From VAZQ01 sp963840535 (GTDB taxonomy: Bacteria; Pseudomonadota; Alphaproteobacteria; Rhizobiales; Xanthobacteraceae): a DNA stretch of 64,000 bases. The stretch is from the NCBI GenBank assembly GCA_963840535.1, contig CAWIZJ010000043.1, positions 124,001 through 188,000 of the forward strand. The letters are read 5' to 3'. The number at the start of each line of letters is the position of its first letter. Position 1 is the first letter of the stretch. The translations under genes and the position numbers were made by a program. Below are positions 15,920-25,927 of the stretch, in pieces. The notes beneath the pieces were generated by a model. That model saw only the letters and a list, made by a program, of their open reading frames with translations. It did not search any database and had not been told where the DNA came from.

Positions 15920-18183
15920 TTCCGTCGCTTCTCGCTCGGTATCCTGCGCGACGTGGGACGCCTGTCGCGGGCCCGCCGCGGCCGTTCGTTATAGCGGCCC
16001 TCCGACAAAAGCTCGAACCGAAGCGCACCGGCGACCGGCGCCGCCTCGACCAGGCGCACGGTGACCTGGTCGCCGAGCCGATGAGACTCGCCGCTGCGAT
16101 CGCCCACCAGGGCATGACGATCCTCCTGGTAGCGAAAGAATTCGTCGCCGCCGACGGTGCGCGCCGGAATGAACCCGTCGGCGCCGGTATCGTCGAGCTT
16201 GACGAACAGGCCGGCGCGGGTGACCCCGGAGATATGGCCCTCGAACGTCGCCCCGATGCGATCGACTAGGAAATGCGCGATCAGCCGGTCGAAGGTCTCG
16301 CGTTCCGCCTTCATGGCTCGCCGCTCGGTTGCGGAGATCTGGGCGCCGATGTCGCTCAACGCCGCCACGTCGCAATGGTCCGGCAATCCGCCGTCGCCGA
16401 GCTTCAATGCGCGGATGAGGCCGCGATGCACGACGAGATCGGCATAGCGGCGAATCGGGGAGGTGAAATGGGCGTAGCGGCGCAGGTTGAGACCGAAATG
16501 GCCGTAGTTCTCGGCAGCGTATTCGGCCTGCGCCTGCGTGCGCAGCACCACCTCGTTGACCAGCTTCTCGACATCGCGTCCCTTCACGCGCGCGAGGACG
16601 CGATTGAATTGCTCGGCCCGTAATGCGCCCGCCTTGGGCAGCGAAATGTCGAGGGTGTGCAGTAGCTCGCGCAGCGCATTCACCCGCTCCGGGTCCGGCT
16701 CGTCGTGCACTCGGTAGATCAGCGGCACGCGCGCCCTTTCCAGGGTTTCCGCCGCGGCCACGTTGGCGAGGATCATGAATTCCTCGATCAGGCGGTGGGC
16801 ATCGAGGCGCTCGGGCGTCATGATGCGATCGACGGTATTGTGTGCGGTCAGCACGATCTTGCGCTCGGGAAGATCGAGATCGAGCGGCGCGCGTTGGTCG
16901 CGTGCGCGCTTGACGGCGCGATAGGCGACATAGAGCGGCTCGAGAACCGAGGCGAGCAGGGGACCTGTGGTTTCGTCCGGCCAGCCGTCGACCGCCGCCT
17001 GCGTCTGCATGTAGTCGAGCTTGGCGAACGAACGCAGCAGCACGCGATGGAACGTGTGGGAACGCTTGCGGCCGTCGGCGCCGATCACGATCCGCACCGC
17101 GAGCGCGGCGCGATCCTCGCCCGGCCGCAGCGAGCACAGATCGTTGGAGATGCGCTCCGGCAGCATCGGCACCACCCGGTCGGGGAAATAGACGGAATTG
17201 CCGCGGTGAAGAGCTTCGTGATCGAGCGCGGTGCCCGGCCGCACGTAGTGGGCCACGTCCGCGATGGCGACGCTGATTACGAAGCCCCCGCGGTTGCCCG
17301 GATCGCGATCGGGCGATGCGTGCACGGCATCGTCATGGTCCTTGGCGTCGGCTGGATCGATGGTGATCAGCGGCAGCGCCCGCCAGTCCTCGCGGCCGGC
17401 GATCCGCGCAGGCTCGGCCGCATGCGCCTCCGCAACCGCGGCGGCTGGAAAAACATGGGGGATCGAATGGGCATGGATGGCGATCAGGCTGACCGCGCGT
17501 TCGGTCACTTGCGAGCCGAGCCTTTCGCTGACCCGCGCCCTCGCGAGTCCCAGTCTCCCCACCCTCGGTTCGAGCTCGACCGCCACCAGGTCGCCGTCCT
17601 TCGCGCCCGCGGCGTCTGCGGATGGAATGGCAAGCTCCTGGCCGACCTGCCTCTTGTCGATCGGCAGCAGCCGTCCACCCCCGCCCGGGAGAGCGCGGAA
17701 AACACCCAGCACGCGCTGTCTGGCGCGATCGACGAGCCTGATGATGCGCCCGCTATGGCGGATCGGGTCCCCGCGCTCGCCGGTTTCCTCGACCTGCAGC
17801 AGCGCACGGTCGCCGATGCCCGCAAGCTCGCTCGGACGCGCCCGCCGCGAGAGCTGCACGCGGATTCGCGGGGCCCGGCCGTGGGCGGCCTCGTCCCATT
17901 CGGTCGGCGTGGCAACCAGCTCGCCATCGTCGTCGCGAGCCGAGATGTCGGCAAGGACGACGTGAGGCAGGGTTCCAGGGTGATGGAGCTTCTTGCGCCG
18001 CCGCTCGACCTTGCCGTCGGCGGCGAGCTCGCGCAGCATGCGCTTGAGCTCCGCGCGGTCGGCGTTCTTCATGCCGAAGGCGCGGGCAATCTCGCGGGTA
18101 CCCACTTTTCCCGGCTGCGTGCCGACGAAGGCGAGGATATCGTCTTTGGACGGAAGGGAAGGTCTGGTATGGGGGCGCTTCAC
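15916..18183 (-). CDS. rnr: Ribonuclease R (3'-5' exoribonuclease)
   Basis: RNase R degrades structured RNA, including rRNA fragments and mRNA released by trans-translation. Domains in order: a winged-helix segment (SKDDILAFVGTQPGKVGTRE), cold-shock domains, the RNB catalytic domain with ITIDPADAKDHDDAVHA (the Asp cluster that binds magnesium) and NFGHFGL-like NYGHFGLNLRRYAHFTSPIR, then a C-terminal S1 domain (GHISGVTRAGLFVKLDDTGA). GTG 18183 (VKRPHTRPSLPSKDD) is the preferred start; a TTG at 18240 gives a longer, unfamiliar N-terminus. The frame is intact over 2.2 kb. topA lies just upstream and the Nudix gene overlaps downstream. Confidence 0.95.
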   Translation of the reverse strand: MKRPHTRPSLPSKDDILAFVGTQPGKVGTREIARAFGMKNADRAELKRMLRELAADGKVERRRKKLHHPGTLPHVVLADISARDDDGELVATPTEWDEAAHGRAPRIRVQLSRRARPSELAGIGDRALLQVEETGERGDPIRHSGRIIRLVDRARQRVLGVFRALPGGGGRLLPIDKRQVGQELAIPSADAAGAKDGDLVAVELEPRVGRLGLARARVSERLGSQVTERAVSLIAIHAHSIPHVFPAAAVAEAHAAEPARIAGREDWRALPLITIDPADAKDHDDAVHASPDRDPGNRGGFVISVAIADVAHYVRPGTALDHEALHRGNSVYFPDRVVPMLPERISNDLCSLRPGEDRAALAVRIVIGADGRKRSHTFHRVLLRSFAKLDYMQTQAAVDGWPDETTGPLLASVLEPLYVAYRAVKRARDQRAPLDLDLPERKIVLTAHNTVDRIMTPERLDAHRLIEEFMILANVAAAETLERARVPLIYRVHDEPDPERVNALRELLHTLDISLPKAGALRAEQFNRVLARVKGRDVEKLVNEVVLRTQAQAEYAAENYGHFGLNLRRYAHFTSPIRRYADLVVHRGLIRALKLGDGGLPDHCDVAALSDIGAQISATERRAMKAERETFDRLIAHFLVDRIGATFEGHISGVTRAGLFVKLDDTGADGFIPARTVGGDEFFRYQEDRHALVGDRSGESHRLGDQVTVRLVEAAPVAGALRFELLSEGRYNERPRRARDRRPTSRRIPSEKRRK

Positions 18184-18273
18184 GAAGGCTTGGTCCGCCG
18201 ATGACCCGCTCGAATTCTCATGCGGGAATGACCGGAGCAAAAGTCAGACGGCACCTGACCCCCGCTTTCTCGA

Positions 18274-20910
18274 TCATTTCCCCGCCTTGGTCCTGCGGAC
18301 CGGTTTCCTTTCGAGCGGCGGTGCTGCCGCCACGGCTTTCTCCTTGGCGGCGGCCGCGCCTGCCGCTTTGCGCGCTCGGACCGGTCGCTTCTTTTTTCCG
18401 CTGCGCGCCTCGAGGAGGTCGATCGCCTGGTCGAGGGTGATCGCGTCCGGCACGATGTCGGCGGGCAGCGTGGCGTTGACGCCGTCGTGGTTGACATAGG
18501 GGCCGTAGCGCCCGCTCCTGACCACGATCGCACCGCCCTTGACCGGATGATCGCCGAGCGCGCGGCCGGGCTCGGTGCCGAAACGTCCCCTGCGCGGCCC
18601 TTGCGCCTTCTTCTCCTCGATCAGCGTGACCGCACGGTTGAGACCGACCGCGAGCACGTCGTCGCCGGCGGTGAGATTGGCGTAGGTCTTGCCGTGATGG
18701 ACATACGGACCGAAACGGCCGATGCCCGCCCGGATCGGGACGCCGTCCTCGGGATGCTTGCCGACCTCGCGCGGCAGCGAAAGCAGCCCGAGCGCGCGGG
18801 TCAGATCGACGTCCTCGGATGACACGCCCTTCGGCAAACCGGCGCGCTTGGGCTTCTCGTCGCCGACCACCTCGCCACGCTGCACATAGGGCCCGAAGCG
18901 TCCCGAGCGCACGGTCACATCGAGCCCGGTTTCCGGGTCCACGCCGAGTTTCTTGATGCCGCCGTCGGGGCCGCCGTTGCCTCCGTTACCGGGCGCCAGC
19001 TGGCGCGTGTAGCGGCACTCCGGATAGTTGCTGCAGCCGATGAAGCCACCGAACTTGCCGAGCTTGAGCGAGAGCCGGCCGTTGTCGCAAGTCGGACATT
19101 TGCGCGGATCGGGGCTGTCCTCGCGTTGCGGGAAGAGGTGCGGCGCGAGCATCTCGTCGAGCGCGTCGATGACCTCGGCGACGCGCAGCTCCTTGATGTC
19201 GCCGACCGCGGCCGTGAACTCGCGCCAGAAGTCGCGCAGGAGATCGCGCCATGCCATTTCGTTGTTGGAGATCCGGTCGAGCTGCTCTTCCAGCCCGGCG
19301 GTGAAATCATATTCGACGTAGCGGGCGAAGAAGCTCTCGAGAAAGGCGGTGAGCACCCGGCCCTTGTCCTCCGGAACCAGACGCTTCCTGTCGATGCGCA
19401 CATAGCCACGATCCTTGAGCACCTGCAGGATCGAGGCATAGGTCGAAGGCCGGCCGATGCCGAGCTCCTCCATGCGCTTCACCAGCGAGGCTTCCGAATA
19501 GCGCGGCGGCGGCTCGGTGAAATGCCGGCTCGCATCGATCTTGCGCTTGGCGAGCCGTTCGCCGTCGCTCATTTCCGGCAGACGCCTGGTTTCGTCGTCG
19601 TCGACCGGGTCATCCATGTCTTCGTGATAGAGCGTCAGGAAGCCGTCGAACTTGATCACAGTGCCGGTCGCACGCAGCTCGATAAGACGGCTGCCGGCCT
19701 TGGCGGTGATGTCCGCCGTGGTGCGCTCGAGCTCCGCCAACTCCATCTGGCTGGCCACCGTGCGCAGCCAGATCAGCTCGTAGAGCCTGGACTGGTCGGC
19801 ATTGAGGAAGGCCTTGCACTCGCGCGGCCGGCGCGCGAGGTCGGTCGGACGGATCGCTTCGTGCGCCTCCTGGGCGTTCTTGGCCTTGGATTGGTAGCCG
19901 CGCGCAGAGGCAGGCAGATAGCGCTCCCCGTAATCGCGGCCGATCAGGCGGCGGGTGGCGGCGATCGCCTCATCCGCGATCTGCACTCCGTCGGTGCGCA
20001 TGTACGTGATCAGACCGATGGTGTCACCATCCACGTCGACACCCTCGTAGAGCCGCTGCGCGATGCGCATGGTGTGGGCGGGTGCGAAGCCGAGCTTGCG
20101 GCTCGCCTCCTGCTGCAAAGTCGAGGTGGTGAAAGGCGGGGGCGGGTTGCGCCTGGCCGGCTTGGCTTCGACGTTGGCAACGACGAACGACGCGTTCTCG
20201 AGCGCCTGCTTGAAAGTCTCGGCCTCGGCTCCGGTGCCGATGTCGAGACGCTGGATCTTGCGGCCGTCCGCGCCGACGAGGCGGGCCTCGAACTCCTCAC
20301 CGCGCGGGGTGGCCAACGTCGCCACCAGCGACCAATACTCGCGCGGAACGAATTTCTCGATTTCCAGCTCGCGGTCGCAGACCAGGCGCAGCGCCACGGA
20401 TTGCACGCGGCCGGCCGAGCGCGCCCCCGGCAGCTTGCGCCACAGCACCGGCGAGAGCGTGAAGCCCACCAGATAGTCGAGCGCGCGGCGGGCAAGATAG
20501 GCGTCGACCAGGGCGCCATCGATCTTGCGCGGGTGCTTCATCGCATCGAGCACCGCCTGCTTGGTGATGGCGTTGAAGACCACCCTCTCGACTGCCTGCT
20601 TCTTGAGCGCATTCTTCTGCTTGAGGACCTCGAGCACATGCCAGGAAATCGCCTCGCCTTCGCGGTCCGGGTCGGTGGCGAGGATCAGCTTGCTTGCACC
20701 CTTCACGGCGCGGGCGATGTCGTTCAGACGCTTCTGGGACTTGTCGTCGACCTCCCAGATCATGCGGAAATCGTGCTCCGGATCCACCGAGCCATCCTTG
20801 GCCGGCAGGTCCCGTACATGGCCGAACGAGGCCAGCACCTCGTAGCCGGAGCCAAGATACTTGTTGATGGTCTTGGCCTTGGCCGGCAACTCAACGACGA
20901 CGATATTCAT
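18274..20910 (-). CDS. topA: DNA topoisomerase I (878 aa)
   Basis: This type IA enzyme relaxes negative supercoils. It starts MNIVVVELPAKAKTINKYLG. The catalytic Glu (residue 7) is present, but the following Ser of the usual ESPAKAK motif is Leu. The toprim acidic cluster is LATDPDREGEAISW (80-84). The active-site Tyr is in ITYMRTDG (about 302). The C-terminal region has a four-Cys zinc ribbon (CPTCDNG...CSNYPEC), then repeats of the type GRFGPYVQ/GRFGPYVHHGKTYANL and a Lys/Arg/Ala-rich tail. The gene is intact and sits between dprA and rnr, the conserved order. Confidence 0.97.
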   Translation of the reverse strand: MNIVVVELPAKAKTINKYLGSGYEVLASFGHVRDLPAKDGSVDPEHDFRMIWEVDDKSQKRLNDIARAVKGASKLILATDPDREGEAISWHVLEVLKQKNALKKQAVERVVFNAITKQAVLDAMKHPRKIDGALVDAYLARRALDYLVGFTLSPVLWRKLPGARSAGRVQSVALRLVCDRELEIEKFVPREYWSLVATLATPRGEEFEARLVGADGRKIQRLDIGTGAEAETFKQALENASFVVANVEAKPARRNPPPPFTTSTLQQEASRKLGFAPAHTMRIAQRLYEGVDVDGDTIGLITYMRTDGVQIADEAIAATRRLIGRDYGERYLPASARGYQSKAKNAQEAHEAIRPTDLARRPRECKAFLNADQSRLYELIWLRTVASQMELAELERTTADITAKAGSRLIELRATGTVIKFDGFLTLYHEDMDDPVDDDETRRLPEMSDGERLAKRKIDASRHFTEPPPRYSEASLVKRMEELGIGRPSTYASILQVLKDRGYVRIDRKRLVPEDKGRVLTAFLESFFARYVEYDFTAGLEEQLDRISNNEMAWRDLLRDFWREFTAAVGDIKELRVAEVIDALDEMLAPHLFPQREDSPDPRKCPTCDNGRLSLKLGKFGGFIGCSNYPECRYTRQLAPGNGGNGGPDGGIKKLGVDPETGLDVTVRSGRFGPYVQRGEVVGDEKPKRAGLPKGVSSEDVDLTRALGLLSLPREVGKHPEDGVPIRAGIGRFGPYVHHGKTYANLTAGDDVLAVGLNRAVTLIEEKKAQGPRRGRFGTEPGRALGDHPVKGGAIVVRSGRYGPYVNHDGVNATLPADIVPDAITLDQAIDLLEARSGKKKRPVRARKAAGAAAAKEKAVAAAPPLERKPVRRTKAGK

Positions 20911-21305
20911 GAAATTCCAATATGTTAGAGGCGAAGCGCCAGCCCGTAGAGCGGCGGCGGTCGCGGTTTGTCGCGGCCAAAGATGGGGATGTCAACCCTC
21001 GCTGTCAAACCAGGGTGCCCGGCGGAAGCGCGCCGGCAGCGCCGCTCCCCGACCTGGAATGGCGAAGGCCGTCGGCCCGTTTCGATAGGAAACTCAGTTT
21101 GTTGACTGTGTATATCAATATTACAGTTGAATGAGGCTCGGGCGTGCCTGCCGCACGCGGCGCCGCGGCGACGTTTCACCCGCGCGCCCGGCGCGCAAAT
21201 GTGATAGGAGGAAGTCGGTGATCCCTTGCACACCCCCCGATATCCCCCGCAATGGATCGCTGGGCCCCGGGTGGCCGCGTGCCTCCGGGGCCCTTGCATT
21301 GCGCT
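20911..21305. other. Intergenic stretch between topA and dprA
   Basis: No frame looks coding. An AT-rich patch near 21095-21130 (with TTGACT and tatatcaatattac) is the only base-composition change and may hold the topA promoter. The exact boxes could not be fixed. Confidence 0.4.
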
Positions 21306-22422
21306 TCACAGCAGCGACACCAGTCCGCCGCCATGACGTTCCAGGCGGCCGGCGAGGTCGAGCTCCAGCAGGACTGTGCGCACGATGGCGGGCGAGCTCC
21401 CCGCAAGCCGCACGAGATCGTCGACCAATACCGGCGTCGGACCGAGCAGGCCGATGATGCGCGAAGCGCTGATCGTCACCGACCTCGCCTGCGAAGGGAG
21501 ATCTCGTCGTCTCCGGCTCTTCGACATCGCATTCGACGGCTTGGCCGAGGATCGGGCGCAGCACCGTCACTACGTCGGCAGCGGCCGTCACCGGCGTTGC
21601 ACCCTCCTTGAGCAGCTCGTTCGAACCCTCGGCGCGCGGATCGAGTGGGGAACCCGGAACCGCGAACACCTCGCGGCCTTGCTCGAGTGCACAGCGCGCG
21701 GTGATCCGCGAGCCCGAGCGCTTCGCCGCCTCGACGATCACCACGCCCGCCGCCAGCCCCGAGATGAGCCGGTTGCGGCGGGGAAAGTCACGCGCACGCG
21801 GCTCCCAGCTGAGCGGCATTTCCGACACGAGCGCACCATCCACTGCGATGGTCCGCGCGAGCTCGACGTGCTCGGGCGGATAGACATGCGCATGTCCTCC
21901 TGCAAGCACCGCCACGGTGCCGGTCGAAAGCGACCCGCGATGGGCGGCGCCGTCGATGCCGCGGGCAAGGCCCGAGGTGATGGCGAAGCCGGCCTCCCCG
22001 AGATCGCGCGCGAGCCGCTCCGCAAAGCGGATCCCTGCCGCCGAGGCGTTGCGCGAGCCTACGATCGCCACCATTGGACGTGCCAGCGCCGCGACATTGC
22101 CCCGCACCGCAAGCAGCGGCGGCGCATCGTCGATCATGCGCAGTCGCGGCGGATACTCGGCCTCGTTCAGGCCAATCAACTTCACACCGAGCAACCGGGC
22201 TGCTTCGAGCTCCTGCTCGGCATCCCGGCGTGGACAGATCCGCAGCGGGCGAGTGACACCGCCGCGGCGCGCCAGCTCGGGAAGCGCCGTCAGCGCCTCC
22301 GCAGCGTCGCCATAGCGGCGGACCAAGACTCGGAACGTGCTTGGGCCCACGCTTTCGCTACGAATGAGGCGCAGCCAGTCGAGCCGCTGCTCGTCCGTCA
22401 ACCTGTCACTGGTCTGGTTCAC
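21306..22422 (-). pseudogene. dprA: DNA-processing protein DprA, one frameshift before the C-terminal winged helix
   Basis: DprA loads RecA on incoming single-stranded DNA during transformation. The main frame from 22422 has the SAM-like N-terminus (EQRLDWLRLIRSESVGPSTF), the Rossmann core with VAIVGSRNASAAGIRFAERL and ITSGLARGIDGAAHRGSLST, PRRNRLISGLAAGVVIVEAA and VFAVPGSPLDPRAEGSNELL. Near 21480 the frame is lost. The C-terminal winged helix continues in another frame as IIGLLGPTPVLVDDLVRLAG, then VLLELDLAGRLERHGGGLVS, to the stop at 21306. In the shifted frame the protein would run with an unrelated tail to 21121. The core is intact, so partial function is possible. Confidence 0.85.
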
Positions 22423-22677
22423 GTCGCCACCGCCCCGTCACCAGAGGGAAGCATCGCCGATGACCGCGCAAGCAACAACCGCAGAGCGCCTGCCTTTAGC
22501 GGGAAAAGGGGGTCTCTCGGCACGAAATCGACCGTTTCCGCCGAAATTTCGCTTTTCCAAAAATACCGCCCGACGGCTTGAACCCTACCGGGATCGGTAG
22601 CGACTAACGGTCATAAGTCGCGCTCGACGGCCGGCCCCCAGCCCCCCGATCCCCTCGGCCGCCCTGCGTGCATTATG

Positions 22678-22713
22678 AAAACCCCGCTCTCCCCGGCGGG
22701 GTTTTCTTTTTGT
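22678..22713. terminator. Bidirectional terminator between dprA and plsY
   Basis: AAAACCCCGC and GCGGGGTTTT form a perfect ten-base stem with an eight-base loop. On the plus strand it is followed by CTTTTTG; on the minus strand by TTTTCAT. It lies about 95 bases past the plsY stop and would end the pyrB-pyrC-plsY transcript. Confidence 0.85.
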
Positions 22714-22806
22714 GTGCTTTTCTGGGTTGGTCCTGCAATCACCGGCTGTCGAAATGCCGTGGTGCTCCTAGCGTCGGTTGCTGCTGCCGGACGACCCGTT
22801 GAAACT

Positions 22807-23454
22807 TTACGCGGCAGGGGTGGATTTGGCACCGATCTTGTCCTCCGTCCCCTCGATCAGCCGCCTGATGTTGGCGCGATGCATGACCCACAACAGGGCT
22901 GTAAGCAGCGTGAACAGCATCGCTTCGCCGGAATGCCCGATCGCCCACAACAAGAGCGGCGTTGCCGCACTGGCGACGAGCGCGGCAAGCGACGAGTAGC
23001 GGCTCACGGCGGCGACGGCGAGCCAGATCACGCAGAACGTGACCGCCGCTGGCCACGCGAGCGCCAGCAGGATCCCGATATAGGTCGCCACCCCTTTGCC
23101 GCCCTTGAAACCGAGCCAGATCGGAAACAGGTGGCCCAGGAAGGCCCCGAGCGCGGCCGGGATCGCCAGGTCGCGAGCGAAGTAGCGAAACTCGGGGCCG
23201 AAGTACCAATAGACCAGGAGCACCGCGAGGGTGCCCTTGAGCGCGTCGCCGAGCAGCGTTGCGGCCGCGAGCCCTTTGCGTCCGGTGCGCAGCACGTTGG
23301 TGGCGCCGATATTGCCCGATCCGATCGAGCGGATGTCCGCGGTGCCGGCGAGACGCGTCAGGATCAGCCCGAACGGAATCGAGCCGCAAAGATACCCGAA
23401 GGCGAGCGCCGCCACGTAGGCGGGCAACAGCGACAAGGTGAGGGGTGGGAGCAT
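22807..23454 (-). CDS. plsY: Glycerol-3-phosphate 1-O-acyltransferase PlsY
   Basis: PlsY is an inner-membrane enzyme that transfers the acyl group of acyl-phosphate to glycerol-3-phosphate, the first step of phospholipid synthesis with PlsX. The frame from ATG 23454 (MLPPLTLSLLPAYVAALAFG) has five or more membrane helices. All three family motifs are present: GSIPFGLIL...GSGNIGATNVLRTG, then GHLFPIWLGFKGGKGVATYIG, and the distal region with ALLWVMHRANIRRLIEGTE. Length is 215 aa, typical. It starts 27 bases after pyrC, giving an operon. Confidence 0.96.
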   Translation of the reverse strand: MLPPLTLSLLPAYVAALAFGYLCGSIPFGLILTRLAGTADIRSIGSGNIGATNVLRTGRKGLAAATLLGDALKGTLAVLLVYWYFGPEFRYFARDLAIPAALGAFLGHLFPIWLGFKGGKGVATYIGILLALAWPAAVTFCVIWLAVAAVSRYSSLAALVASAATPLLLWAIGHSGEAMLFTLLTALLWVMHRANIRRLIEGTEDKIGAKSTPAA

Positions 23455-23480
23455 CGACGCTCGCGTCGCGACCCGAGCGG

Positions 23481-24782
23481 TCAGACGGATTCGTACACGG
23501 TGCGCCCCGCGACGATGGTGCGCACCACGCGCCCCTCGAGCCGGGCCTCGTCGAACGGCGTGTTCTTGCATTTCGACTTGAGCTCGGCGGGATCGAGCAC
23601 CCAGGGCACGTCAAGATCGACCACGATCACGTCGGCCGGGCTTCCCGGCCGCAGCGTTCCGCCGGCGAGCCCCAGGAGCTCCGCGGGCCGGCTCGACATC
23701 GCCTTGAGCAAGGTCATGATCGGCACATCACCCGCGTGCACGAGGCGCAAACCGGCAACCAGCATGGTCTCGAGCCCGATGGCGCCGTGGGTCGCTTCGG
23801 CGAACGGCAGGCGCTTGCCCTCCACGTCCTGCGGGTTGTGGTCCGACATCACCACGTCGATCAGGCCGCTGGCGAGCGCCGCGACCAGGGCGACACGGTC
23901 CTCCTCGCTGCGCAACGGCGGGGTGAGCTTCAGAAATGTGCGATAGGGCCCGACATCGATCTCGTTGAGGGTGAGATGATTGATGGAGGCCGAGGCGGTG
24001 ACCTGGAGCCCCTGCTCCTTGGCGCGCCCCAGCACCTCGAGCGCCTCCGCGCAGGTGATCGAGGCGGCATGATAGCGGCTGCGAGTGAGCGCGACGAGCC
24101 GCATGTCGCGCTCGAGCATGATGGTCTCGGCCGCGGTCGGCACGCCGGCCAGACCGAGGCGCGCCGCAAACTCGCCCTCGTTCATCACGCCCTCGCCGAC
24201 GATGTCGGGGTCCTCGGTATGATGGACGATGAGTGCGTCGAAATCGCGCGCATAGGTCAGCGTCCGGCGCATGACCTGTGCGTTGGTCACGCTCCTGGCG
24301 CCGTCGGTGAAGGCGATGGCGCCGGCCGCCTTCAGCAATCCGATCTCGGCCATCTCTTCGCCGCGCAGCCCCTTGGTCAGTGCGGCCATCGGCTGCACGT
24401 GCACGATCGAGGTGTCGCGTGCGCGCCGCAGCACGAAGTCGACGATTGCCGGATCATCGATCACCGGCGAGGTGTCGGGCTGGCACACGATGGTGGTGAC
24501 CCCGCCGGCGGCCGCCGCCTGGCTCGCCGAGGCGATGGTCTCGCGGTATTCGGCGCCGGGCTCGCCCACGAACGCGCGCATGTCGACGAGACCGGGCGTC
24601 ACCAGCCTGCCCTTGCAGTCGATCACCTCGGTGCCTTCGGGCACGCCGGCGGCACCGATGCCGCGCCTGGCCTCGCGGATCACGCCCTCGGCGATGAGCA
24701 GATCGCCCTCGGTGTCCAGGTTGCGCGACGGATCGATGATGCGGGCATGGGCGAGCAGCATTGGACGGCGGTCGGTGAGCAT
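23481..24782 (-). CDS. pyrC: Dihydroorotase-like protein, metal site missing (non-catalytic PyrC type)
   Basis: The fold is dihydroorotase (433 aa from ATG 24782), but the zinc-binding D-x-H-x-H after strand one reads DMRAF (residues 67-71), so both His residues are gone. Other landmarks remain: VGEPGAEYRETIASAS, VCQPDTSPVIDDPAIV, the late Asp in IDVVMSDHNPQDVEGKRLPF, and GGTLRPGSPADVIVVDLD. Such pseudo-dihydroorotases partner structurally with aspartate carbamoyltransferase in several proteobacteria. The gene follows pyrB directly and precedes plsY. A true dihydroorotase would have to be encoded elsewhere. The start gives MLTDRRPMLLAHARIIDPSR; an upstream start at 24833 is possible. Confidence 0.9.
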   Translation of the reverse strand: MLTDRRPMLLAHARIIDPSRNLDTEGDLLIAEGVIREARRGIGAAGVPEGTEVIDCKGRLVTPGLVDMRAFVGEPGAEYRETIASASQAAAAGGVTTIVCQPDTSPVIDDPAIVDFVLRRARDTSIVHVQPMAALTKGLRGEEMAEIGLLKAAGAIAFTDGARSVTNAQVMRRTLTYARDFDALIVHHTEDPDIVGEGVMNEGEFAARLGLAGVPTAAETIMLERDMRLVALTRSRYHAASITCAEALEVLGRAKEQGLQVTASASINHLTLNEIDVGPYRTFLKLTPPLRSEEDRVALVAALASGLIDVVMSDHNPQDVEGKRLPFAEATHGAIGLETMLVAGLRLVHAGDVPIMTLLKAMSSRPAELLGLAGGTLRPGSPADVIVVDLDVPWVLDPAELKSKCKNTPFDEARLEGRVVRTIVAGRTVYESV

Positions 24783-24869
24783 CACGGCCGATCGCACCCG
24801 AAACCGGCGCGCACCACGCCGTGCATTCGCCAACGGGGGTGGTGAAAGGGAGGAGTTGCGGCACCCATC

Positions 24870-25823
24870 TCAGGCATTGGGCAAGTTCCGCGACAGTGCC
24901 TCGAGCACCGCCATGCGTACGGCTACGCCCATCTCCACCTGCTCGCGGATCAGCGACTGGGCCCCGTCGGCCACGGCGGTGTCGATCTCGACCCCGCGAT
25001 TCATCGGCCCGGGATGCATGACCAGGGCATCCGGCTTGGCGTAACCGAGCTTCTTCTGGTCGAGGCCGAAGTAGTGGAAGTATTCCTGGGAGGAGGGCAC
25101 GAACGAACCGTTCATGCGCTCGCGCTGCAGACGCAGCATCATCACGATATCGGCGTCGTGCAGGCCCTCGCGCATGTCGCGCATCACTTCGACGCCGAAG
25201 CGCTCGATGCCGGGCGGCAGCAGGGTCGACGGCGCCACCACCCGCACCCGCGCACCCAGGGCATTGAGCAGAATGATGTTCGAGCGCGCGACGCGCGAAT
25301 GCAGGATGTCGCCGCAGATGGTGACGATCAGCCGCTCGATGCGGCCCTTGTTGCGGCGGATGGTGAGCGCGTCGAGCAGCGCCTGGGTCGGATGCTCATG
25401 CGAGCCGTCGCCGGCGTTGATCACCGAGCAGTCGACCTTGCGGGCGAGCAGCTCGACCGCGCCGGAGGCATGATGGCGTACCACGATCAGGTCGGGGTGC
25501 ATGGCGTTGAGCGTGACCGCGGTATCGATCAGGGTCTCGCCCTTGCGCATGGAGGAGCTGCCGACCGACATGTTCATCACATCGGCGCCCAGCCGCTTGC
25601 CGGCGAGCTCGAACGAGGCCTGGGTGCGGGTGGAGACCTCGAAGAACAGGTTGATCAACGTGCGCCCGCGCAGCGACGCCTGCTTCTTCTCGATTTGGCG
25701 GTTGAGCTCGACGAAATACTCGGCGAGGTCGAGCAGACCGAGAATCTCCTCGCGCGAAACCCCTTCGATCCCCAACAGGTGGCGCCGGTTGAGGACGAAT
25801 GTGGACTTTTGAGCGATGTTCAT
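24870..25823 (-). CDS. pyrB: Aspartate carbamoyltransferase catalytic subunit
   Basis: PyrB joins carbamoyl phosphate and aspartate in pyrimidine synthesis. From ATG 25823 (MNIAQKSTFVLNRRHLLGIE) the protein has 317 aa. It shows the carbamoyl-phosphate motif FFEVSTRTQASFELAGKRLG (STRT), the GSSSMRKGETLIDT loop (80s loop), HHASGAVELLA, NAGDGSHEHPTQALLD and HPGPMNRGVEID. No regulatory subunit PyrI is present. It lies 87 bases upstream of the inactive pyrC, whose product probably forms the holoenzyme with it. No attenuator was identified in the leader. Confidence 0.97.
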   Translation of the reverse strand: MNIAQKSTFVLNRRHLLGIEGVSREEILGLLDLAEYFVELNRQIEKKQASLRGRTLINLFFEVSTRTQASFELAGKRLGADVMNMSVGSSSMRKGETLIDTAVTLNAMHPDLIVVRHHASGAVELLARKVDCSVINAGDGSHEHPTQALLDALTIRRNKGRIERLIVTICGDILHSRVARSNIILLNALGARVRVVAPSTLLPPGIERFGVEVMRDMREGLHDADIVMMLRLQRERMNGSFVPSSQEYFHYFGLDQKKLGYAKPDALVMHPGPMNRGVEIDTAVADGAQSLIREQVEMGVAVRMAVLEALSRNLPNA

Positions 25824-25927
25824 CAAAGCCGGTTCTATAGGCGCATGCGCCGGTGCGGGCAAGGCCGCAGCCCCGCCCACCCCCGTCTACCAACACCTAA
25901 TTGTCGTGCGCGGCCGGCCAATTCCGG

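Noticed and set aside
19126..20928. 600-codon plus-strand frame opposite topA
   Set aside because: Antisense shadow of an intact, well recognised gene.
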